Origin: CAYMUL01 sp964393605
GTDB lineage: Bacteria > Bacteroidota > Ignavibacteria > Ignavibacteriales > Ignavibacteriaceae
Reading direction: 5' to 3'
Assembly (NCBI GenBank): GCA_964393605.1
Contig: CAYMUL010000035.1
Location: forward strand, 1 to 32,834
DNA: 32,834 bases
Position numbers and translations under genes: made by a program. The notes under the pieces were generated by a model, which saw only the letters and a program-made list of their open reading frames with translations, was not told where the DNA came from and did not search any database. This document shows positions 15,538 to 22,383 of the stretch, piece after piece. The stretch's first letter is position 1. Each line of letters opens with the position of its first letter.

Positions 15538-15843
15538 TTACCAATATTTCATCCCTACGGGATTTAGCTCAATTAATTCATCAATTACATTTTCCCGTAG
15601 GGAAAACATATTGGTAATAACTGCTGACTACAGCATTAATAAATCCCGTAGGGATGAAATGTTCACGTTTCGATATTCATGTCATCCCTAAAGGGATTCA
15701 ATTGTTAATTGGGTAATTTCTGTTTACCAATATTTCATCCCTAAAGGGATTTTTCTCAATCAATTCCTCAACTTCTTTTTTCCGCTTGGGAAAATAGATT
15801 GGGAACAATTTTATACGCGAACGTTTGCAAATCCCGTAGGGAT
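15538..15843. repeat. Tandem palindromic repeat array, ATCCC(TA)CGGGAT type
   Basis: The 370-bp gene-free stretch 15497-15866 is filled by two diverged copies of a unit of about 187 bp. Each copy starts with TTTACCAATATTTCATCCC, has a hairpin ATCCCTACGGGAT or ATCCCTAAAGGGAT (15551-15563 and 15737-15750), then an inverted partner (TTTTCCCGTAGGGAAAA at 15590-15606, degenerate in copy two near 15776-15794). Each ends with ATCCCGTAGGGAT (15643-15655 and 15831-15843). A further ATCCCTAAAGGGAT is at 15684-15697. In copy one the outer arms ACCAATAT and ATATTGGT are also inverted, so about 80 bp can fold into one large hairpin. This looks like an interspersed REP/MITE-like family without coding capacity. 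Confidence 0.8.
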
Positions 15844-15866
15844 GATATAGCAATCATCTTCAGATT

Positions 15867-16547
15867 TCATCCCCTCTTTTCATATTCATCCATTCGGATT
15901 TTCAATTCAGAAAACTCTGTTGATGAAAGATTTTTCTGCGCAAAAGGAAACACGATTTTGTCTTCACGGAAAATGTGAAGCCGCAGCATCTCTGCTAACA
16001 TTTTTCCCTGCTCGAGGGCGAAATCCAGCACGACTAATCGCGAAGATTGATCCGGCAATCTTCCTGCTAAACCGAGAAGAGTAAATGTAATCGCCGCGAG
16101 CTGCATAAACTTTACATGATCGTCTTCAAGCATATCAACGGCAGTTTTCTGAACGCTGCCCTGGCTATGCTCACCGGTTTCAAAATATTTTTCATGCAAA
16201 AGCGGAAAAAGAATTTTTTCTTCTTTAATGTTGTGCTTTGTAATATTACTATCAACAAACTCAAAAAATTCTGAAAGCGCATTGCTAACTTCTTTATGTG
16301 CGCCGAAACCTTCTTCACGAATTCTATCTAATGCAATTTCAAAAGCATCAACTTTTTTTAGACAGTTGTTGTGTTCGTCAATAAATTTCTGAAGAACTTC
16401 GTTCATCTCTTCATATTGCATTTCTTCAAGAGCCGGAGGCGCATACGCACCCGGCGGGTTCATCGGCGAGAGTTCTTCTTCGCTTTCTTTATCAACGAAT
16501 CTTTTTATCGAATCGCTTAGAGATATTTTTCTTGTTGCGTCATCCAT
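15867..16547 (-). CDS. Hemerythrin-domain protein
   Basis: A 226-residue protein with a four-helix hemerythrin (HHE) domain after an N-terminal extension of about 45 residues rich in Ser, Glu and Pro. Di-iron ligand segments are seen in FIDEHNNCLKKVD, NITKHNIKEEKILFPLL, LEDDHVKFMQL and LRLHIFREDKIVFPF. The paired HxxxE motifs (HNIKEE and HIFRED, the second with Glu/Asp) place it near the RIC/YtfE-like proteins rather than oxygen-carrying hemerythrins. It overlaps the RIC gene by one base and is likely co-expressed and functionally paired with it, in nitric oxide or oxidative damage repair. It has no DUF542 domain of its own. Confidence 0.87.
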   Translation of the reverse strand: MDDATRKISLSDSIKRFVDKESEEELSPMNPPGAYAPPALEEMQYEEMNEVLQKFIDEHNNCLKKVDAFEIALDRIREEGFGAHKEVSNALSEFFEFVDSNITKHNIKEEKILFPLLHEKYFETGEHSQGSVQKTAVDMLEDDHVKFMQLAAITFTLLGLAGRLPDQSSRLVVLDFALEQGKMLAEMLRLHIFREDKIVFPFAQKNLSSTEFSELKIRMDEYEKRG

Positions 16548-17287
16548 TAATTTGTTCCCAGCATTTCCGCTTCAAGTTCTATCGCACGCGGAAAAAGAAT
16601 ATTATTTTCAAGATGAATATGCTGATGAAGATCATTTTCAAACTCATCGAGTTTTTTGAATGTAACAGTATAAGTATTACAAGCATCAACCGGCAGAGTA
16701 TAATTATTAGTAACCTCTCTCATCTCCTTTAATAATGCGCCGACGGTCTCATGTTCCATTTCCATCATGTTAATCGGATTGCGCACAGTTCCGAATGGCG
16801 ATGGTGTTGCTTCATCTTTTTTCTTGAAGGACGAATAAAGTTCGATAATGTAAGGAAAGAGAATTCTTTCTTCTTTCATCATGTGGTTGCTGAGTTCTTG
16901 TGCAACCGCTCCATAGTTTTCTGCAACTTGAAGAAGTTCGGGATGATTTTGTCCATGCACGCGCGCAATTTTTTGCGTGAACTCATAAAGCAACTGAAGG
17001 TTGTCTTTTACATATTTATGATGCACGTTAATTATGTAGTTCACGAGAAAATCGGGTTCCCAATCTTTGAAGTTTTGCGCATTGTTTCCGTTCACACGGC
17101 TCAGTGTAGCTTCGAGTGAAGAGACTAACTCTGTTTTGTTCACGTTATGATTTGTGCAAGCTTCGTCAACTGAAATTTTTCCGCCGCAGCAAAAATCTAT
17201 GCCGAATTTTTTGAAGACTTCGGCGGTTCTGAAATCGTCCTTTACAATTTCACCGATTGTTTTATTTGAATTAAGTATGTTATTCAT
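16547..17287 (-). CDS. ric: Iron-sulfur cluster repair di-iron protein (RIC/ScdA)
   Basis: A 246-residue protein with the classic two-domain layout of YtfE/ScdA: an N-terminal DUF542 domain with the Cys-Cys-Gly-Gly motif at 33-36 (KKFGIDFCCGGKISVDEA) and a C-terminal hemerythrin-like di-iron domain (NVHHKYVKDN, NHMMKEERILFPY, EMEHETVGALL, HQHIHLENNILFPRA). These proteins repair Fe-S clusters damaged by nitric oxide or peroxide. Length is slightly above E. coli YtfE (220). The context, close to a nitrate reductase operon and next to a second hemerythrin, fits protection from NO formed during nitrate and nitrite reduction. Confidence 0.93.
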   Translation of the reverse strand: MNNILNSNKTIGEIVKDDFRTAEVFKKFGIDFCCGGKISVDEACTNHNVNKTELVSSLEATLSRVNGNNAQNFKDWEPDFLVNYIINVHHKYVKDNLQLLYEFTQKIARVHGQNHPELLQVAENYGAVAQELSNHMMKEERILFPYIIELYSSFKKKDEATPSPFGTVRNPINMMEMEHETVGALLKEMREVTNNYTLPVDACNTYTVTFKKLDEFENDLHQHIHLENNILFPRAIELEAEMLGTN

Positions 17288-17392
17288 TTTTAGTTTCCTA
17301 TTTGTTTGTAAAAAATTAATTACCCGGCGAACTCTGAGTTGCTACTTTTGCAATGAAAGCACAAAGGCAGGAGGAATCGCTAAGTTATATTT

Positions 17393-17419
17393 AAACTTAT
17401 AACCAATGATTATAAGTTT
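17393..17419. promoter_or_regulatory. 10-bp perfect inverted repeat between doxX and ric
   Basis: AAACTTATAA and TTATAAGTTT are exact inverted arms with a 7-nt spacer. The element lies 8 nt after the doxX stop and about 105 nt before the ric start, both on the minus strand. It could be a weak terminator (there is no T run) or an operator for the ric-hemerythrin unit. The rest of 17288-17427 shows nothing else clear. Confidence 0.4.
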
Positions 17420-17427
17420 GTGAATTG

Positions 17428-17856
17428 TTAGTTAACCGCTTTTTTGCGTGCGAGGTTGTTATCGATTGATAATCCTCCACCGCCGAAGAGGAAGAAGATC
17501 GTCAATAATACAAGCACTAAAACCGAAAGTTCAAATGATTGTTCAACAACTACCAAGCCCTGTTGTAGATGCACAAAAAATACTGCGCCGAACAAAACAG
17601 GAATTTGCAGAAGCGCGGCAATTCGCGTTGCAAATCCTACCGCGAGTAAAGCGCCGCCGAGTATGTGCAATATGATCACATAAGAGAAAGACCAATAGAA
17701 TTGGCTCGCTCCTTCAAGTTGTGTGAGCGAATCGGGATTGATAAATAACATTATTCCTCTGATGAGGAGTGCAATTCCCAAAAATATTCTGATGAATGGG
17801 TAAGCTAAATCGGAGTGGCGATTTAACTTCATTTGAATTTGTTCGAACGGTTTCAT
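17428..17856 (-). CDS. DoxX-family membrane protein
   Basis: A 142-residue protein with four predicted membrane helices, including FIRIFLGIALLIRGIMLFI, FSYVIILHILGGALLAVGF and the C-terminal LSVLVLVLLTIFFLFGGG, typical of DoxX/YphA-type small quinone-linked or redox membrane proteins. I take the ATG at 17856 as the start: it has a GAGG Shine-Dalgarno at 17865-17862 and begins MKPFEQIQMKLNRHSDLAYP. The open frame extends to 17907, but its first codons would lie in the hairpin of an intrinsic terminator, so that start is unlikely. The gene precedes ric and the hemerythrin gene. Function is not known in detail. Confidence 0.82.
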   Translation of the reverse strand: MKPFEQIQMKLNRHSDLAYPFIRIFLGIALLIRGIMLFINPDSLTQLEGASQFYWSFSYVIILHILGGALLAVGFATRIAALLQIPVLFGAVFFVHLQQGLVVVEQSFELSVLVLVLLTIFFLFGGGGLSIDNNLARKKAVN

Positions 17857-17889
17857 AATAACCTCAATTAAATAGATGATAAAAAAATC

Positions 17890-17915
17890 AAAAAAAAACC
17901 TGCGCAAAGGCAGGT
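17890..17915 (-). terminator. Intrinsic terminator before doxX
   Basis: On the minus strand ACCTGC (17915-17910), a 6-nt loop and GCAGGT (17903-17898) are followed by a run of T's down to 17890. The T run ends 25 nt before the doxX Shine-Dalgarno, and no minus-strand protein gene lies upstream within 400 bp. It therefore ends either a small RNA or an attenuated doxX leader. Confidence 0.7.
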
Positions 17916-18057
17916 CAAAAAAAGAAATAGAATTTCTCTTTCAACTCTCCTTTGCAAAGGTTCACAAATACGTGAACGGCAGGTAAATTCGTTTCCAAAT
18001 TTACCCTAACGGCGAAAATATCATAGCATCGACGCTTTAGATATTTCCACTCGGAGA
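17890..18057 (-). ncRNA. Structured leader or small RNA upstream of doxX
   Basis: The minus strand here holds a chain of stems: AAATATC/GATATTT (18046-18040 with 18022-18016) with an inner AGC/GCT; GGTAAATT/AATTTACC (18005-17998 with 17989-17982, 8-nt loop); GTTCAC/GTGAAC (17977-17972 with 17965-17960); the palindrome CCTTTGCAAAGG (17960-17949); AGAAAT/ATTTCT (17937-17932 with 17928-17923); and a terminator hairpin with nine T's. GGAGA/TCTCC (18057-18053 with 17950-17946) can close the set into a multibranch domain. Position ahead of the doxX ribosome-binding site suggests an attenuator or riboswitch; an independent sRNA is also possible. It matches none of the riboswitch cores I know (TPP, SAM-I, cobalamin, FMN, glycine). 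The promoter is not resolved. Confidence 0.45.
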
Positions 18058-18120
18058 AAAAATTTATTAAACATTAAAGAGTTCGCCTTAAAAAGGTAAT
18101 AATCTAAAATTGGAAAGAAT

Positions 18121-18228
18121 TATAAACCGTTGAAACGGTTCGCACTTCTTTAATTTGTTATTCACCAACGGCTTAAGCCGTTGGTTAAAGGAAATACTTA
18201 CTGAATAGTAAAACGGTTTCAACCGTTT
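18121..18228. repeat. Palindromic repeat cluster, AACCGTTGAAACGGTT type
   Basis: Three hairpins occur in 108 bp: AACCGTT-GA-AACGGTT (18125-18140); a perfect 22-bp palindrome at 18164-18185 with half-site ACCAACGGCTT; and AAACGGTT-TC-AACCGTTT (18211-18228), the inverse of the first. The layout resembles the array at 15538-15843 but the sequence family differs. It lies in the 465-bp gap between doxX and the TehA-like gene and has no coding capacity. The remainder of the gap (18058-18120 and 18229-18322) shows nothing beyond a weak promoter-like TTAATTTG at 18306-18313. Confidence 0.75.
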
Positions 18229-18322
18229 CTTACCTTATAATAGTTGACTCATTAAAGTAAAAGAACATTAGTTGTAATTAACTTTTGAAATTTACAAATC
18301 AATTGTTAATTTGTCATACAAA

Positions 18323-19420
18323 ATGAACAAGAACAATAGAAATAATCTTCCAAAAAATTCGCAGTTCGGCACGGGGGTGAAAGAAATCGCACGGACATTA
18401 CATCCTGCGTATTTTGCGATGGTGATGTCCACAGGCATCGTTTCAATCTCCTGTTATTTATTGGAAATGGAATCCATTGCACATCTACTTTTCTGGTTGA
18501 ATTGCTGGTTCTACCTCTCCCTTTGGTTTTTTACTTTTTTAAGAATTTATCTCTGCGGCAAAATTTTCTTCAGAGATATGATCGATCATCAAAAAGGTCC
18601 CGCATTTTTTACAACTGTTGCCGCGTCATGTATTCTCGGCAGTCAATTCATAATCATCTATAAAAATTATGATGTCGCATTTGTACTTTGGTCAATTGGT
18701 CTATTCCTTTGGGTTGTATTAAACTATACAATCTTTACAGGATTTACAGTTAAAGAAGATAAACCGACCTTGAACGAAGGTATAACCGGCGCATGGCTGA
18801 TTGCAGTTGTTGCAACTCAGGCAATTGCAGTGTTAAGCGCACTGCTCGCCGCAGATTTACAACAACCGGAAAAATTGCAAATGAATTTCCTCGCGCTTTG
18901 CATGTGGCTTTGGGGAGGAATGCTTTACATCTGGATGATATCTTTAATCTTTTACCGCTATACTTTTTTCAGATTTTCGCCGGGAGATCTTTCACCACCA
19001 TATTGGATTAACATGGGCGCAATGGCGATTTCAACACTCGCGGGTTCGTTACTCATATCAGAAATTCACGCACCGTTTCTCGAGTCGATGGTTCCTTTCT
19101 TGAAAGGATTTACAATCTTCTTTTGGGTTACAGGCACATGGTGGATTCCGATGCTTTTTATACTTGCAATTTGGAGACATCTCTACAAGAAATTTAAACT
19201 GCGATATGACCCGTTGTATTGGGGCGCAGTCTTCCCGCTCGGAATGTACACTGCATCAACATTTAGAATGGCGGATGCACTTGATATGCACTTCCTCGAT
19301 GGAGTTCCAAAATATTTTATCTACATAGCTTTAACCGCGTGGACTGCGGCATTCATCGGCTTTCTGAAAACAGTTTTGATACAATTCAATTTGCTTAAAC
19401 CAAAACCGGCAAACGATTAA
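18323..19420 (+). CDS. TehA/SLAC1-type (TDT family) transporter
   Basis: A 365-residue membrane protein of the tellurite-resistance/dicarboxylate transporter (TDT) family. The diagnostic N-terminal segment LHPAYFAMVMSTGIVSI is followed by about ten hydrophobic helices, and the C-terminal half contains GTWWIPMLFILAIW and YWGAVFPLGMYT. I prefer the ATG at 18323; the frame also opens at TTG 18311. Relatives include anion channels (SLAC1, nitrate and chloride permeable) and malate carriers. The gene converges on narK with 57 nt between them, so a link to nitrate or nitrite flux is plausible, but the substrate cannot be read from sequence. Confidence 0.83.
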   Translation: MNKNNRNNLPKNSQFGTGVKEIARTLHPAYFAMVMSTGIVSISCYLLEMESIAHLLFWLNCWFYLSLWFFTFLRIYLCGKIFFRDMIDHQKGPAFFTTVAASCILGSQFIIIYKNYDVAFVLWSIGLFLWVVLNYTIFTGFTVKEDKPTLNEGITGAWLIAVVATQAIAVLSALLAADLQQPEKLQMNFLALCMWLWGGMLYIWMISLIFYRYTFFRFSPGDLSPPYWINMGAMAISTLAGSLLISEIHAPFLESMVPFLKGFTIFFWVTGTWWIPMLFILAIWRHLYKKFKLRYDPLYWGAVFPLGMYTASTFRMADALDMHFLDGVPKYFIYIALTAWTAAFIGFLKTVLIQFNLLKPKPAND

Positions 19421-19422
19421 TC

Positions 19423-19445
19423 TTCGCTTCATTTAATTAAGCGAA
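19423..19445. terminator. Hairpin between the convergent TehA-like and narK genes
   Basis: TTCGCTT and AAGCGAA are perfect 7-bp arms with a 9-nt AT-rich loop, 3 nt after the transporter stop codon and 33 nt from the narK stop. There is no T run on either side, so a bidirectional terminator role is likely but weakly supported. Confidence 0.4.
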
Positions 19446-19477
19446 CGGCAATTCAACAATAATTCAAAGAACTAAAA

Positions 19478-20968
19478 TTAGTCCGTAGTTTCAAATTTAG
19501 TTTGAAGTTCGGGATTTCTTCTGTTGAGCATTCTTGTAACAACGAGATGGAACCAAACGAGGCATCCGATTGAAAGCACGTGCATCATCACCCAGCTTGA
19601 AGTCCAAACTCCTGAAAAACTTAAAAGATATCCGAAGAAAATCGGGCAGAAGAATCCGCCAAGACCACCGAGCACGCCAACCATTCCACCAACAACTCCA
19701 ACTTCATTCGGAAAATATTCAGGAATAAATTTATAAACTGCGCCCATTCCTATTCCCCACGCTAAACCGATTAACATAACCAACGCTGTAAAAATCCAAA
19801 CGTTCGCCTGGAAAAAAATTCTTGTAACACCGCGCGCGAGTAATTCTTTTTTCTTTACTTCATCGCCGACTTTAACAATCGGTTCGTGCCATCCTTCAAT
19901 GACAGGTAGAACTAACGTAAGATCTTTATCGTGAATGGTTGATGCATCTCTTTTATTGAAAAGCACTTTTGTTTCACCAATCAAAACAGAACTTTCTTCA
20001 ACCGATGAAACCACACCGCTAACCGGCGCGGTAACTCCAGAACCCGGAGAATAAACTTCCATTCTCGGAAAGATTAAAAAGAATGTTAATATTATTGAAC
20101 CGCTAAAAACTCGATACATCACTTTCCTCGGTCCATATTTATCAGAAAGCCATCCGCCTAACGCGCGAATAAATCCCGCAGGAAGACTGAATGCCGAAGT
20201 GAGAAATCCTGCCGTTACCAAAGGCATGTAATAAGCGTTCACGTAATATGGAACGAGCCATTGCGAAAAAGCTACAAAGCATCCGAAGACGAGAAAGTAA
20301 TAAAGACCAAATCTCCACAAACGAACTTCCTGCAACGGACGCATCAATTCTTTCATCGTTTTTTTCTTTTCAGGAATTTTATTTGTTGCGAAGAAAATAA
20401 ATAAAACGCCGGTGATTGCTAATGCTGCTGCATAAATTTGCGGAAGTGTTCTCCATCCTTCAGGATTTGCGCCATTGTCAGTTAAAGAATTCAAAAGTGT
20501 CGGGGAGAACAAAGTTGTCAGCGCAGTACCAACAGTTCCTACGCCAAAAATTCCAAGCGCGGTTCCTTGTTTATTTTTCGGAAACCAAAGTGAAGTGTAG
20601 GCAACTCCGCATGCAAAACTTGCGCCTGTTAATCCGAAGATCAAACTTAAAATTGCAAACATTGTATAATCATTTGCGAATGAAAGAAGGAACATCGGGA
20701 TTGAGCAGAAGAAGAGCAGAGATGTGAAAACAATTTTTCCGCCGAATTTGTCGGTCAACATTCCAACGGGAAATCTTAATAACGCGCCCGAAAGAATCGG
20801 AAGTCCGAGAAGCCAGCCAACCTCAACGCTTGTCCACTTAAAGATGCCGCTATCGACAAGAAAAGTAACAAGCACGCCGTTGATAGTCCAAGCGGCAAAA
20901 CAAATCATAAACCCGAATGTATTCAGAGCAAGTATTTGGTATGATTTGCGGGAGACTTCTTGAATCAT
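19478..20968 (-). CDS. narK: NarK-type nitrate/nitrite transporter with periplasmic insertion
   Basis: A 496-residue MFS protein of the nitrate-nitrite porter family. Substrate-binding arginines lie in ALLRFPVGMLTDKFGG (Arg65) and FIRALGGWLSDKYGPR (Arg268). The two nitrate-signature stretches are GTALGIFGVGTVGTALT (135-151) and EVGVVGGMVGVLGGLGGFFC (422-441). Twelve membrane helices can be assigned. Between helices 9 and 10, on the periplasmic side, is a polar insertion at about 303-388. It contains VTAPVSGVVSSVE and KVGDEVKKKELLARG and resembles a barrel-sandwich (lipoyl-like) fold, and it has no counterpart in E. coli NarK (463 residues). It is the last gene of the nar operon, 3 nt after narI. 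Confidence 0.93.
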   Translation of the reverse strand: MIQEVSRKSYQILALNTFGFMICFAAWTINGVLVTFLVDSGIFKWTSVEVGWLLGLPILSGALLRFPVGMLTDKFGGKIVFTSLLFFCSIPMFLLSFANDYTMFAILSLIFGLTGASFACGVAYTSLWFPKNKQGTALGIFGVGTVGTALTTLFSPTLLNSLTDNGANPEGWRTLPQIYAAALAITGVLFIFFATNKIPEKKKTMKELMRPLQEVRLWRFGLYYFLVFGCFVAFSQWLVPYYVNAYYMPLVTAGFLTSAFSLPAGFIRALGGWLSDKYGPRKVMYRVFSGSIILTFFLIFPRMEVYSPGSGVTAPVSGVVSSVEESSVLIGETKVLFNKRDASTIHDKDLTLVLPVIEGWHEPIVKVGDEVKKKELLARGVTRIFFQANVWIFTALVMLIGLAWGIGMGAVYKFIPEYFPNEVGVVGGMVGVLGGLGGFFCPIFFGYLLSFSGVWTSSWVMMHVLSIGCLVWFHLVVTRMLNRRNPELQTKFETTD

Positions 20969-20971
20969 AGA

Positions 20972-21700
20972 TTAATTATTTTTGGGCGGGAACAAAGTCC
21001 ACGGAGTTTTTGGATCTCTAATTTGTTTCTTATTCCAATACCACATCACGCGCTGGTATGGTCTCCACAAATATGCAAGTGGATAAACAAGCAAGTGAAC
21101 CAACCGTGTGAACGGCACCATCAACAGAATTACAAATGCAAGCGCGATATGAAGTTGAATTACCAAAGGTGCGGCAACTACAACATCAATTTGCGGATTG
21201 AGGAAGAAAATTGATTTTAAGTATGGAGTCATTGCAGAAGCAAACCATGATGAACCCCAACGAAATGCGTATGCGACCCAAAGTCCTAAAAAGATTTGGA
21301 TGAATAAAAGTGATTCAAGAATTAAATCCATAGAACTTGTAACCGCGCGAATTCGTTCTGTTGTAACTCTTCTAAAAATGAGATTGAATAAGCCGACGAA
21401 TGCGGCAATTCCGACAATGAAACTGCTAACTTCGAGTACAAGCAAACGAAGCGGGTGTGCGTTCCAAACAAAAATTGCTTCAGGAATTAGAAATGCGATT
21501 AAGTGTCCCCAAAACAATATTGAAATGCTCCAGTGAAAAGGCACGGAGCCCCAAAACAATTTTTTCCCTTCCAAAAATTCGGAAGAGAGAGAGGAGAATT
21601 TGAACTTCGTTCCTCTGTATCTGTAAATCGTTCCGATGAGAAAAACGGTTAACGCCACATAGGGCAATGCAATAAATAAAAAGTTGTATAGCCAGGTCAT
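20972..21700 (-). CDS. narI: Respiratory nitrate reductase gamma subunit
   Basis: A 242-residue cytochrome b subunit that oxidises quinol at the membrane and passes electrons to NarH. Five hydrophobic helices are seen. The four heme-ligating histidines are His56 (VPFHWS), His66 (FWGHLI), His184 (QLHIAL) and His202 (LVHLLVYP), almost the same positions as E. coli NarI (56, 66, 187, 205). The C-terminal segment LVYPLAYLWRPYQ is characteristic. Genes narJ, 19 nt upstream, and narK, 3 nt downstream, share the operon. Confidence 0.95.
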   Translation of the reverse strand: MTWLYNFLFIALPYVALTVFLIGTIYRYRGTKFKFSSLSSEFLEGKKLFWGSVPFHWSISILFWGHLIAFLIPEAIFVWNAHPLRLLVLEVSSFIVGIAAFVGLFNLIFRRVTTERIRAVTSSMDLILESLLFIQIFLGLWVAYAFRWGSSWFASAMTPYLKSIFFLNPQIDVVVAAPLVIQLHIALAFVILLMVPFTRLVHLLVYPLAYLWRPYQRVMWYWNKKQIRDPKTPWTLFPPKNN

Positions 21701-21719
21701 AATTTTATTCTACCTTTAA

Positions 21720-22379
21720 TTAAAATAGTTTTATTTCGTTTGCTAATTGATTTGTAAAATTCACAAGAGTGATGTCTTCTTCAATCCATTCTATCTTAAA
21801 ATCTTTTTCGATTATTTTTTTAACAACGATAAGCGGTTTAACATAAATGGTTTTGAACTCCGCAGAATCTGCAATTATAGTTTTATGATGCTTCATATAA
21901 ACTTGATTTTTCTTGTCGATCTTCTTCGCGTCAAACTCCGCTACAATTTTCATCAATGAAGGAAGAACAACCTTTTGCACAAGTTCAAGACGAAGTACAT
22001 CATCTTCCATTTTGGGAAGAAGACGCAAAACATTCGGAAGAAAATCTGCGAGTTCGGTTCCGCAATCATTATTTGCGGCGAGTTGTTCGCGCGAAAGATT
22101 GGCGAGCAGTTCACCTCGTTTGTAATCATCGCCGAAAAGGACATATCCGATATCAAGCGTGGTTATTGCCTGCACATCGAATGTGCGCGTGTAAATTTCT
22201 TCTATTTCGTTTTGCGATGATCTTGAAACAAAGTTATAGAACTCTTGAAAAATTTCCACGTGATCGGGATAATCTTTCTGAAGTATTTCCAAAACTTTGT
22301 GAACTTTCTCCTTATAACCTGCTTGCGGATATTCAAAAATCTCCGCAATAGAATTATAATTTGAAGAATTGAGATTCAT
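21720..22379 (-). CDS. narJ: Nitrate reductase assembly chaperone
   Basis: A 219-residue NarJ/TorD-family chaperone that holds apo-NarGH for Moco insertion and membrane docking. The family pattern appears in IAEIFEYP at the start, then EIEEIYTRTFDVQAITTLDI and GYVLFGDDYKRGELLANL, which is the most conserved block of NarJ, and ELADFLPNVLRLL. It lies 4 nt after narH and before narI, the canonical nar order. Confidence 0.93.
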   Translation of the reverse strand: MNLNSSNYNSIAEIFEYPQAGYKEKVHKVLEILQKDYPDHVEIFQEFYNFVSRSSQNEIEEIYTRTFDVQAITTLDIGYVLFGDDYKRGELLANLSREQLAANNDCGTELADFLPNVLRLLPKMEDDVLRLELVQKVVLPSLMKIVAEFDAKKIDKKNQVYMKHHKTIIADSAEFKTIYVKPLIVVKKIIEKDFKIEWIEEDITLVNFTNQLANEIKLF

Positions 22380-22383
22380 AAAA

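Noticed and set aside
15538..15843. CRISPR array
   Set aside because: The repeats are short palindromes of differing types and orientations at uneven spacing, with related rather than unique intervening sequence, and no cas genes are near.
16751..17119. 122-codon plus-strand open frame
   Set aside because: Antisense to the RIC gene; its His-rich content mirrors the hemerythrin domain codons.
17857..17907. N-terminal extension of DoxX
   Set aside because: The first codons would be the terminator stem and T run, and the ATG at 17856 has its own GAGG ribosome-binding site.
21956..22351. 131-codon plus-strand open frame
   Set aside because: It lies wholly antisense to narJ, which has clear family motifs; there is no start signal or recognisable product.
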